From: Bacteroidota bacterium
Lineage (GTDB): Bacteria; Bacteroidota; Bacteroidia; B-17B0; B-17BO
Assembly: GCA_947462425.1 (NCBI GenBank)
Contig: CANHPI010000009.1
Span: 1-19,421, forward strand
Length of the DNA: 19,421 nucleotides
Reading direction: 5' to 3'
In this document: positions 1-7,096 of the stretch, in pieces
How positions within the stretch are numbered: the stretch's first letter is position 1
How the letters are laid out: each line of letters starts with the position of its first letter
Program-made: the position numbers and the translations under genes
The notes under the pieces: model-generated
What the model saw: the letters and a program-made list of their open reading frames with translations, nothing else
What the model was told of the DNA's origin: nothing
Database searches by the model: none

Positions 1-19
1 ATAAAGATGTACAAAATGA

Positions 20-1099
20 TTATTTTACAAATCTTTCAGGATTTACTTCTGAATTGATAGCAAAATTATTTTTAATATTACAGACTAATTGCTTTGCAAA
101 ATAGGGAGCCAACATTACAGCTTTTGTTCCAAACCCATTAAATATAAATGCATTTTTATATTGGGGGTGATTTCCAACAACTGGTCGTCTATCTATTACA
201 GAAGGTCTGACTCCGGCATCATGCGAAATAATTTTGTAAGGAGACGTAATTACTGAATTAATTTTTTTAAGTAATTCTGCTTTACCATTTTCTGTTGGAA
301 TGTCATTTAAATTTTCCCATTCATAAGTAGCACCTACTTTATATAAATCATTTCCTAAAGGCATAATAAAAAATCCTTTATTAAAAATATCATTTTGTAA
401 GTTTAGGTTAGTACAATGAATCGTTAGTATTTCGCCCTTTGCCGGTTTCATTGGTATCCAATTAAAGTAAGGATTTTTAGTAATTAAATGGCCATCGCAA
501 AATATAATATGTTTTGCGCTTAAGCTTTTGTAAATTACTTGATGAGGTTCAATCTGCAATTGAGTGTAATCACATTCTTCTTCTACATAATTATTGTCCT
601 TATTCAGATAAATTCGCACACTTTCTAAAAAATGTTCAACATCTAAATTTCCTGCCTGTACTACTTTTGAATAGGATTTTACAATGTAGTTTTCATCTAA
701 TTGTAAGTTTTCATAAGTCGTTTTTTCTAGAAAATCGTTTTTAGTTTCATTATCATTTGCTTTTTTAAGCCACAGCAATTTTTCTTGTTCCTCTGTAAAC
801 GATTTAATAATTGATCTTTTGTGAATGAGGGTTGTATGAAGTGTTTTTTCGCAATACTCATAAAAGTTTAATAGTTCAGAAACGACATCATCCGCTAACC
901 AACTTTTTGTTAGGCGTTTAAATACAATAGGATTCCAAATACCAGCAGCAATTTTTGAACTGTAAGATAATTGAGGTTTGCTGATGACTAAAACTTTGTA
1001 ACCTGCCTTTAATAATGATAAGGATAATACAGAGCCGGCAATACCCTGGCCAACAATAATAAAATCTAAGTTTGAATTATTTTTTTTTCTTTGGTGCAT
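20..1099 (-). CDS. FAD-dependent oxidoreductase of the DAO (glycine/D-amino acid oxidase) family
   Basis: A 359-residue protein with an N-terminal Rossmann FAD-binding motif GQGIAG (residues 17-22) directly after a hydrophobic beta strand, and the C-terminal DAO-family block GVRPSVIDRRPVVG (296-309) followed by FNGFGTKAVML (320-330), which normally contacts flavin and substrate. The family oxidises amines or amino acids with FAD in the cytoplasm; the substrate cannot be told here. There is no signal peptide. The ATG is the only plausible start: the codon just before the Rossmann strand is TTA, and the preceding residues are polar and lysine-rich. The first 23 bases overlap the end of the upstream secreted-protein gene in another frame, so translational coupling is likely. 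The overlap contains a run of nine A on the coding strand. The family call is firm; the exact reaction is unknown. Confidence 0.85.
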   Translation of the reverse strand: MHQRKKNNSNLDFIIVGQGIAGSVLSLSLLKAGYKVLVISKPQLSYSSKIAAGIWNPIVFKRLTKSWLADDVVSELLNFYEYCEKTLHTTLIHKRSIIKSFTEEQEKLLWLKKANDNETKNDFLEKTTYENLQLDENYIVKSYSKVVQAGNLDVEHFLESVRIYLNKDNNYVEEECDYTQLQIEPHQVIYKSLSAKHIIFCDGHLITKNPYFNWIPMKPAKGEILTIHCTNLNLQNDIFNKGFFIMPLGNDLYKVGATYEWENLNDIPTENGKAELLKKINSVITSPYKIISHDAGVRPSVIDRRPVVGNHPQYKNAFIFNGFGTKAVMLAPYFAKQLVCNIKNNFAINSEVNPERFVK

Positions 1100-1682
1100 G
1101 ATAGCCGGGTTTTATACCACGATAGGCTCCTGAAAAGTAAACAATTAATCGAGCGCCGTAAACCATTTGTACTTGATTGTAATCGCAAAATACTTGTGCG
1201 CCTAGCCCAACATCATATTTAAGTTTATAAACAGCCTCAACGGCAGCAAAGCCACCAACGGCATTATACACTTGTGCTAAATTATAGTTAGTTGAATCGC
1301 TTAATGGTCTTCTAAAATAAGAAGTTGATGGGCCAATAAATGCAGAGAGATTATATTTTTCTTTTTCTTTTCTAAAGCCATAACAAGCGTGAAAGCTATA
1401 ATTGTTGGCAGCTGTAAAATCCGTTCCACTCATAAAACCACCTAATCTAAAGTAATGTTGTTTTGCATTAAAGCTAAAATCTACTGCGGAATTTTTCTCA
1501 TCTTTTGGCCATTTTGTATTATAATTTACTCCAACTCCAACAGATAGCCAACTATTATAAACCCTATAGCGTTTGCCGTCATAAATAATTTCTTTTTTTG
1601 GATTAAATTTTGCGGTATCAGATTGCGCAAAATATATATTGCCAAAAAATATAAATAAAATGAATATGATGAATGGTTTCAA
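1077..1682 (-). CDS. Secreted hypothetical protein, probably an outer-membrane barrel
   Basis: A 201-residue protein with a clear signal peptide (residues 1 to about 19, hydrophobic and phenylalanine/isoleucine-rich, ending FAQ). The rest has alternating aromatic/glycine strands (for example SVGVGVNYN, FRLGGFM, VGLGAQVF, YGARLIVYF), as in Bacteroidota outer-membrane barrels, and a short lysine-rich tail. No enzyme motif is visible, and I do not recognise a named family. The start is a TTG at 1682-1680: no ATG lies in frame near the signal peptide, and the first internal methionine is near residue 84, beyond it. A -7-like element TATATTCG sits six bases before the TTG, suggesting a leaderless transcript. 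The FAD oxidoreductase gene follows with a 23-base overlap. Confidence 0.7.
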   Translation of the reverse strand: MKPFIIFILFIFFGNIYFAQSDTAKFNPKKEIIYDGKRYRVYNSWLSVGVGVNYNTKWPKDEKNSAVDFSFNAKQHYFRLGGFMSGTDFTAANNYSFHACYGFRKEKEKYNLSAFIGPSTSYFRRPLSDSTNYNLAQVYNAVGGFAAVEAVYKLKYDVGLGAQVFCDYNQVQMVYGARLIVYFSGAYRGIKPGYHAPKKKK

Positions 1683-1688
1683 GTTGTG

Positions 1689-1696
1689 CGAATATA
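1689..1696 (-). promoter_or_regulatory. Probable -7 promoter element (TATATTCG)
   Basis: On the minus strand TATATTCG matches the Bacteroidota -7 consensus TAnnTTTG at all but one position. It ends six bases before the TTG start of the barrel-like gene, so transcription would begin at or next to the start codon. I see no TTTG -33 element at the usual spacing, which limits confidence. Confidence 0.4.
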
Positions 1697-1923
1697 TAAA
1701 AACAATTTCACTATTGGTAATGATAATAAACCCAGTAAATTCAATCTAAATATATAAAGAACTTCTACCATTATTAATGTTCAAAAAAAATAATCATTTA
1801 GTAATGTTGGAGGTAAATCTAAAGTTAGCGAAAGATAAATCACATTACTTTTAAATATAATTTAAACCATATTCAATTTACAGAACTATTTGGATAAAAA
1901 TAAGAAGTAAAAAATTATTTAGC

Positions 1924-3006
1924 TTATTTAGCCATTATCCATGCGCTTGGAAAGTCATTCTTTATCAATAATAGTTGAGATGTTGCATCCTCTTTATTAT
2001 CATACCCACCACAGCTAACTACATGTAATCCATTTTTATTTACACCGCTAATACCTGTATTAATATTTTTAGAGGCTAAACTTTTTATTAATTTATTGGC
2101 ATTTTCTTCCACTCCAAAACAACCAACCACTATTTGATATTTTTTGTTGTAAGACGAATTATTTTTATTTACAACTATCGTTGGTTTTACTATCGCTGTT
2201 TTATCAGCTATTGCAATACTATCGTTTATGGCAGCCACTAATATATTTCCCTTTTCAGATAATTTAAAAGTAGCATAGCCATTTGCATCAACTAATAATT
2301 CCGACTTCTCAATATCCTTAATAAATATAGCTTTCTTGATTTTTTGTGCAGCTGGAGTGTATGTTTTTTCGGGTGTATAAAAAGGATTGATAGATGATTC
2401 TAAGATTGGCTTCATTGGTTTTGAGTATGCTGCAAACAATAAAAATGCTAGTGTTATAGGCAGACCAACCGCTAAAGATGCAATTTTAGCATATGATTTT
2501 TCTTTAGTTTTAATTGTTTCAATAGGTATTTTCCTATCCTCAAATTGTTTTACAACAAGTTGTTTTTCAGGCTCTGGTATTAATTCATTTGCAATAACGG
2601 GTTCAAAGCCAAAAGAATCTAATAAAAAATTGACATCTGTTTTAGCTTCAAATCTTAGCAATCCATCTAAATCAATATAAAACAAGCCAATGTTATTTAA
2701 TTCAAACCGTTTTTTTACAGATAATAATGACTCAATATAGTTTTTATAATCTTCAATTTGTTTAGTGGCATCTTGAATTGGAGTATTATTTTTTTGCATT
2801 AATGCAGAAATTAATAAGCCATCATTATGTATTAAGTTCTTATTAAAAAGAATATGTTTTGATTGTGGATATAAAAGATTACTACCCTTACTAAAATTAG
2901 AACTCAAATTTCTAGCAATAAATCCTCCAAACTCAGGCAAAATAACACACTCATGCTTAAACAGTAGTTCAGCAATTAAATTAGTTATTTGATTAAAGTG
3001 CAACAT
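1924..3006 (-). CDS. HU/CCDC81-like domain, transmembrane, SPOR-domain protein
   Basis: A 360-residue single-pass membrane protein. Residues 1 to about 130 match the paired bacterial HU/CCDC81-type domains common in Bacteroidota: the first opens NQITNLIAELLFKHECVILPEFGGF-like, the second covers roughly 58-130 with INDG-like and NNIGLFYID-type strands. A linker is followed by a membrane helix at about 175-194 preceded by lysines (cytoplasmic N-terminus), a long spacer, and a C-terminal SPOR domain at about 287-358 (YQIVVGCFG at its start, LHVVSCGGYDNKEDA later). SPOR domains bind denuded septal peptidoglycan. HU folds bind DNA in other proteins, but DNA binding by this subtype is not shown by the sequence. 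Monocistronic, and divergent from the DUF1571 gene. The architecture is clear; its cell-division or envelope role is inferred. Confidence 0.85.
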   Translation of the reverse strand: MLHFNQITNLIAELLFKHECVILPEFGGFIARNLSSNFSKGSNLLYPQSKHILFNKNLIHNDGLLISALMQKNNTPIQDATKQIEDYKNYIESLLSVKKRFELNNIGLFYIDLDGLLRFEAKTDVNFLLDSFGFEPVIANELIPEPEKQLVVKQFEDRKIPIETIKTKEKSYAKIASLAVGLPITLAFLLFAAYSKPMKPILESSINPFYTPEKTYTPAAQKIKKAIFIKDIEKSELLVDANGYATFKLSEKGNILVAAINDSIAIADKTAIVKPTIVVNKNNSSYNKKYQIVVGCFGVEENANKLIKSLASKNINTGISGVNKNGLHVVSCGGYDNKEDATSQLLLIKNDFPSAWIMAK

Positions 3007-3015
3007 TTTCGGTAT

Positions 3016-3023
3016 CTAATGTA
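3016..3023 (-). promoter_or_regulatory. Weak -7-like element (TACATTAG)
   Basis: Minus-strand TACATTAG resembles TAnnTTTG with one mismatch and lies nine bases before the ATG of the HU-SPOR gene. The nearest upstream TTTG is 25 bases away, longer than usual. Tentative. Confidence 0.25.
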
Positions 3024-3263
3024 CAGTTTTTTAGCGATTATACACTTACAAACTCACTAAAAAAATACTTTTTTTTACTAAATGTTTAATTACCAATTAT
3101 TTATAATTTTTATATTCAAACCCTCATTTGGTAATCATACATTCAAAATTTGACAATTAATACAGACTCACTACGATGTTTGAATTCGCTTTTAATTAAC
3201 ATATTTTTGAATCGTTATTATTTAGAAATGTTTTAAATAGCTTTAATTTTATAAAGATTATTT

Positions 3264-3271
3264 TACCTTTG
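3264..3271 (+). promoter_or_regulatory. -7 promoter element (TACCTTTG) of the DUF1571-suf genes
   Basis: TACCTTTG is an exact match to the Bacteroidota -7 consensus TAnnTTTG. It is followed by CACCCC and then the ATG at 3278, so the expected transcription start falls at the start codon. This placement also argues against the upstream TTG at 3269 as start, because it lies inside the element. A TTTA at 3242-3245 is the only candidate -33 element. Confidence 0.6.
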
Positions 3272-3277
3272 CACCCC

Positions 3278-4135
3278 ATGTTTAAATTTAAAACGTACAC
3301 CTATATAACATTTATTTGCTGTTTATTTTTAACCAGTATCTCATTTGCTCAAAAACCATCCTTAACTACTAAGGATATTATTTTTAAAATGATAAAAACA
3401 ATTGATGATTTGGAAAGATTGAAATACAGTTTAAAAATTATTGAGCGTGGTAAAAAAGGTTTTAATCATTACGAGTCGTCTGTAAAATTAAATAGAAAAC
3501 CACGTAAAATTTATTTATACATCAAGGGGATTGAACTATTATGGGTTAGTGGCTGGAATAATAATAAAGCCTATGTAAAACCAAATTTCTTTCCTTACAT
3601 GAATTTAAGTTTAGACCCTTTAGGTTATTTAATGCGCCAAGATCAACACCATACATTAAACGAAATGGGAGTTGATTATTTTGGAGGATTAATTGAATAT
3701 ATGGCTCTGAAAAACGGCAACAAGTTTGATAACTATTTTAAACTGGAAGGAGAAGAAAGAATAAATAATCGCCCATGTTACAAGGTTATTATTGACAACA
3801 AAGACTTTGCCTATGAGACCTATACTATTGGAGAAAATGAAAGTATTACCTCTATTGCCAGAAAGTTGCATATAAGCGAATACATGATATTAGAAGTGAA
3901 TCCAAAATTTAAAGATTATTTTGACATTCTTAAAAAAGGCCAAACTATTAAGGTACCAAACGCTTATGCTAAACATGTTACGTTGTATATTGATCAACTG
4001 TATTTTTTACCTATCAGTATTAAAATATTAGATGATAAAGGGCTTTACGAACAATATGATTATCATTTTTTGCAGGTAAATCCTAAAATTGATGATGCTG
4101 AATTTACTAAGCAATACAAAGACTACAAATTTTAA
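3278..4135 (+). CDS. Exported DUF1571 protein with an inserted LysM domain
   Basis: A 285-residue protein from the ATG at 3278, with a signal peptide over residues 1-24 (ends ISFAQ). The body resembles DUF1571, an uncharacterised envelope family of Bacteroidota whose strand-rich fold recalls LolA/LolB-like lipoprotein carriers. A LysM repeat is embedded at about 179-228: YTIGENESITSIARKL at its start, then ILEVNP, then LKKGQTIKVP at its end. LysM binds N-acetylglucosamine-containing glycans such as peptidoglycan. The DUF1571-like strands resume after it (HVTLYIDQLYFLPISIKI). The likely location is the periplasm or outer membrane. The gene is 37 bases upstream of the DUF59 gene, so co-transcription is plausible though the functions look unrelated. 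The role is unknown; the domain calls are fairly secure for LysM and moderate for DUF1571. Confidence 0.75.
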   Translation: MFKFKTYTYITFICCLFLTSISFAQKPSLTTKDIIFKMIKTIDDLERLKYSLKIIERGKKGFNHYESSVKLNRKPRKIYLYIKGIELLWVSGWNNNKAYVKPNFFPYMNLSLDPLGYLMRQDQHHTLNEMGVDYFGGLIEYMALKNGNKFDNYFKLEGEERINNRPCYKVIIDNKDFAYETYTIGENESITSIARKLHISEYMILEVNPKFKDYFDILKKGQTIKVPNAYAKHVTLYIDQLYFLPISIKILDDKGLYEQYDYHFLQVNPKIDDAEFTKQYKDYKF

Positions 4136-4172
4136 AAACAAACAATTTTATCATTGAGTTGTTAAGTATATA

Positions 4173-4502
4173 ATGAGCGCAATAATTATAACTAAAAATA
4201 CGGAATTAATGCAACGGGTAATTGATGAAATTAAAACCTGTTACGATCCTGAAATTCCGGTAGATGTTTGGGAATTGGGTTTAATTTATGAGTTGGATTT
4301 AAACGACGATCATGAATTAAAAATAACCATGACGTTAACGTCACCTAATTGCCCCGTTGCCGAATCATTACCTGCCGAAGTTGAAAATAAATTAAAATTA
4401 ATTGCCGGCATAAAATCTGCTGAATTAAAATTAACCTTTGAACCTACTTGGACTAAGGATATGATGAGTGAAGTAGCTCAATTAGAGCTGGGCTTTATGT
4501 AG
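4173..4502 (+). CDS. SUF-system Fe-S cluster assembly protein, DUF59/MIP18 family
   Basis: A 109-residue cytoplasmic protein of the MIP18/DUF59 family, the type annotated in Bacteroidota as a SUF-system Fe-S assembly protein. Visible hallmarks are YDPEIPVDVWELGLIY (residues 24-39), the conserved cysteine motif TSPNCPVAESLP (Cys60) and the C-terminal FEPTWTKDMMS (89-99). Family members act late in Fe-S cluster biogenesis, probably helping target or transfer clusters. The length is normal for the family. Twenty-two bases separate it from the DUF2480 gene, a partner often found with it at the end of suf operons. No sufB, sufC, sufD or sufS is present here, so this is a detached part of that module. 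The family is certain; the client proteins are not known. Confidence 0.9.
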   Translation: MSAIIITKNTELMQRVIDEIKTCYDPEIPVDVWELGLIYELDLNDDHELKITMTLTSPNCPVAESLPAEVENKLKLIAGIKSAELKLTFEPTWTKDMMSEVAQLELGFM

Positions 4503-4524
4503 TTTAAATTATTTATTTAGTAAA

Positions 4525-5040
4525 ATGTCTCAAGAAATTATTAATAAAGTTGCTAATAGTGGATTAATAACAATTGATTTAGAAGAGTTTTATCCTAAAG
4601 GCGAACGCGTATTGTTTGATTTAAAACCACTATTATTTCAGGAATTAATTTTAAAAGAAAAAGATTTTCGCGAATTTATTAAAGAACATGATTGGGCAGG
4701 CTATAAAGATAAAATGGTAGCCATTACTTGCACAGCCGATGCTATTGTGCCAACTTGGGCGTTTATGTTAGTAAGCATTGCACTTGAACCTTTTGCTAAA
4801 AAAATTATTTTTGGAAGTTTAGCTACATTAGAAGCTATATTATTTAACGAAGTTCTTAAAACAATTAATTATTCTGAATATCAGGATAAACGTATTGTTA
4901 TTAAAGGTTGTGGTAATTTGCCAGTTTCTATAAATGCCTATGTTGACCTAGTGAGAGGATTAAAACCCTTTGCAAAATCAATTATGTACGGCGAACCTTG
5001 CAGTACTGTCCCTTTATACAAAGCCCCGGCAATAAAGTAA
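4525..5040 (+). CDS. DUF2480 family protein
   Basis: A 171-residue soluble protein of the Bacteroidota family DUF2480, whose function is not established. The sequence shows a short acidic N-terminal segment (ITIDLEEFYP), a central region with Cys69 in ITCTADAIVPTWAFM, and a C-terminal region with Cys129 in IKGCGNLPVS and Cys159 in GEPCSTVPLYK. The three cysteines sit in the best-conserved-looking stretches, consistent with metal, persulfide or Fe-S handling, but that is inference. It follows the DUF59 Fe-S assembly gene by 22 bases, matching the usual pairing of the two families. No signal peptide or membrane helix is present. An alternative reading of the downstream barrel gene from a TTG at 4998 would overlap this gene by 43 bases; I prefer a later start there. 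Confidence 0.85.
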   Translation: MSQEIINKVANSGLITIDLEEFYPKGERVLFDLKPLLFQELILKEKDFREFIKEHDWAGYKDKMVAITCTADAIVPTWAFMLVSIALEPFAKKIIFGSLATLEAILFNEVLKTINYSEYQDKRIVIKGCGNLPVSINAYVDLVRGLKPFAKSIMYGEPCSTVPLYKAPAIK

Positions 5041-5077
5041 TTAGAGTTTTATTAAAAACTCAATTATTTTTAAATTG

Positions 5078-5085
5078 TATATTTA
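5078..5085 (+). promoter_or_regulatory. Probable -7 element (TATATTTA) of the barrel-aroA operon
   Basis: TATATTTA differs from TAnnTTTG only in the last base. It ends five bases before the TTG proposed as start of the barrel gene, the same geometry as at the DUF1571 and histidine-kinase genes. No -33 TTTG is apparent. Confidence 0.35.
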
Positions 5086-5090
5086 TATCC

Positions 5091-5846
5091 TTGAATAATT
5101 ATATTAAATATTTACTATCAACAGTTTTTTTGTTTCAATTCGTTTTGAGTTTGGCTCAAGAAGATGGAGGAAGACAACTTCGTAATAGGCGCAAGAATCC
5201 TATTGTGAAAACGCGTTTTGGAATTTCACCCGTTTTAAGTTTATATAAGTCAAATAAGAATCACACAACTGGCACTAAACCAAAAATGGCATTTCATTTT
5301 TCATGGAAAGAAGAAATTAGATTAGATAAAAATAATCGAAATTTTTTTATGGTAGGTGCAGAGTATATATTTCATGGAGTAAATTTTAATTCGTATTATT
5401 TTTATGAGGATAGTTTAAAATTATATACTCCCGAAAGGTTAAAGTATAAATATAGTTTAACTATTCATGAGTTAGATTTTCCTATTCAATTAAAGCACTC
5501 ATTTCAAAAAGAGACAAATACTATTTTTTCGAGTTATATTTTTGCAGGCTATTGCTACAGATTTTTAGTTGATAGTCGTTTAAAAGTTTCTGAAAACGGA
5601 AACGAATTGGTAAATCAATATGAGTCTTTAAAATTTAAAAGTCCTGCTTTTAATCCTGCCAATAGTTCTTTTTTAAATATTGGTGCAGGGTTTCAAAAAA
5701 ACACTCCGTTAAAGCATAATGCTGTATTTGCAGAAATACAATTCAGATATGGCTTGTCTCCTTTTTATTTTAATGAATCTTTTTCAGCTTCGAGTTTATA
5801 TACAAATAGTCATTTTTTATTAATAACCGTTGGGTTTAAAATATAA
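5091..5846 (+). CDS. Outer-membrane beta-barrel protein (PorT-like fold)
   Basis: A 251-residue protein when started at the TTG at 5091, which gives a tidy signal peptide (NNYIKYLLSTVFLFQFVLSLAQ). The reading frame stays open back to a TTG at 4998, but that would add about 31 residues, overlap the DUF2480 gene by 43 bases and move the signal peptide inside. There is no ATG near either site. The mature part has the amphipathic, aromatic-rich strands of small Bacteroidota barrels of the PorT/OmpW-like type (FGISPVLSLY, FFMVGAEYIF, IHELDFPIQLKH, LNIGAGFQK), and the chain ends in an aromatic strand (LLITVGFKI), a usual barrel-assembly signal. It lies five bases upstream of aroA, so the two share a transcript. 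Whether it serves type IX secretion, as PorT does, cannot be said from this sequence. Confidence 0.7.
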   Translation: MNNYIKYLLSTVFLFQFVLSLAQEDGGRQLRNRRKNPIVKTRFGISPVLSLYKSNKNHTTGTKPKMAFHFSWKEEIRLDKNNRNFFMVGAEYIFHGVNFNSYYFYEDSLKLYTPERLKYKYSLTIHELDFPIQLKHSFQKETNTIFSSYIFAGYCYRFLVDSRLKVSENGNELVNQYESLKFKSPAFNPANSSFLNIGAGFQKNTPLKHNAVFAEIQFRYGLSPFYFNESFSASSLYTNSHFLLITVGFKI

Positions 5847-5851
5847 CTATA

Positions 5852-7096
5852 ATGGTTTTAAAATTGCATAAACCATCTGAACAAATTTCCGGTAAAATTT
5901 ATTTGCCAGGATCAAAAAGTATTAGTAACCGAATTTTAATTATTAAAGCATTGTCAGATTTATCATTTGCAATTAAAAACTTATCTGATTCGGATGATAC
6001 AACACATTTAAAAGATGCGTTAGATAATTATTCAGTAAATAGAGTTATCAATATTGGTCATGCAGGAACTGATATGCGTTTTTTAACGGCGTTTCTTTCT
6101 TTAAAGAATAATCGTTATGAATTAACAGGGTCAGAACGAATAAAGCAACGTCCAATAAAAGATTTAGTGGATGTATTAAAAAAAATAGGCGCAGAAATTG
6201 AGTATAAAAATAGAGATGGTTTTCCACCATTAATAATAAAAGGAAAACAATTAGATGGTGGTAAAGTTGAAATAAGCGGTTCTGTTAGTAGCCAATTTAT
6301 AACGTCCTTATTACTTGTAGCTCCTTATTTTAAAAATGGGTTAGAGTTAACCATTATTAATGAGTTAGTTTCAAAACCATATGTAAATATGACCATTGAG
6401 TTGATGAAAGAGTTTGGTGCTTCTGTTGATTGGAGGGATAATACTATTTCTGTTAAAGCAATTCCTTATACTTATTCTAAAAATGCATATACTGTAGAAA
6501 GTGATTGGAGTGCAGCTTCCTACTATTATAGTTTAGTGGCATTATCTCCAGTCAATACAACATTAACGCTTAGTGGTTTATTTAAAAATAGTTTGCAAGC
6601 AGATTCTATTTGCGAAACAATTTATAAATCATTTGGTGTTTCAACTGAGTTTTTAAATGATGAAATAGTAATAACTAAATTAAATAAGCCCGATGCTAAT
6701 TTGTTTGAATATGATTTCATCAAATATCCAGATATTGCTCAAACAGTTTTGTGCACTTGCATAGGATTAAATTTCCCATTTAAATTTACCGGCCTTCAAA
6801 CCTTAAAAATAAAAGAAACAGATAGAATAATTGCTTTGAAAAAAGAAGTTAAAAAGTTAGGAAATGATTTAACTATTTCTGAAAACTCTATTCAATCCGC
6901 AAATAATTATTCAACCTTTTCTAATCAAGATATTTCTATTGCTACTTATAATGATCACCGTATGGCAATGAGTTTTACTCCATTATGTATAATATATGAT
7001 AGTATAACAATTGAGAATGCTGAAGTTGTTTCTAAATCATATCCATTGTTTTGGGAGCATATAAAGCAAATTGGGATTAATCAAAGCCAATTGTAA
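5852..7096 (+). CDS. aroA: 3-phosphoshikimate 1-carboxyvinyltransferase (EPSP synthase)
   Basis: A 414-residue cytoplasmic enzyme of the shikimate pathway. It joins phosphoenolpyruvate to shikimate-3-phosphate to give EPSP, a chorismate precursor. Signature motifs appear in order: LPGSKSISNR (18-27, with Lys22 and Arg27), AGTDMRFLTAF (71-81), GSERIKQRP (93-101), SGSVSSQF (142-149), YPDIAQT (292-298, Asp294), KETDRI (321-326, Glu322), YNDHRMAMSF (366-375) and SKSYP (394-398). All recognised catalytic positions are present. It is slightly shorter than the enterobacterial enzyme, as is usual in Bacteroidota. The ATG follows the barrel gene by five bases, and the stop shares one base with the next start codon (TAATG), so the three genes form a tight operon. 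Confidence 0.96.
   Translation: MVLKLHKPSEQISGKIYLPGSKSISNRILIIKALSDLSFAIKNLSDSDDTTHLKDALDNYSVNRVINIGHAGTDMRFLTAFLSLKNNRYELTGSERIKQRPIKDLVDVLKKIGAEIEYKNRDGFPPLIIKGKQLDGGKVEISGSVSSQFITSLLLVAPYFKNGLELTIINELVSKPYVNMTIELMKEFGASVDWRDNTISVKAIPYTYSKNAYTVESDWSAASYYYSLVALSPVNTTLTLSGLFKNSLQADSICETIYKSFGVSTEFLNDEIVITKLNKPDANLFEYDFIKYPDIAQTVLCTCIGLNFPFKFTGLQTLKIKETDRIIALKKEVKKLGNDLTISENSIQSANNYSTFSNQDISIATYNDHRMAMSFTPLCIIYDSITIENAEVVSKSYPLFWEHIKQIGINQSQL

Noticed and set aside
4998..5090. N-terminal extension of the barrel gene from TTG 4998
   Set aside because: It would overlap DUF2480 by 43 bases and bury the signal peptide. The TTG at 5091 gives a normal secreted-protein start.
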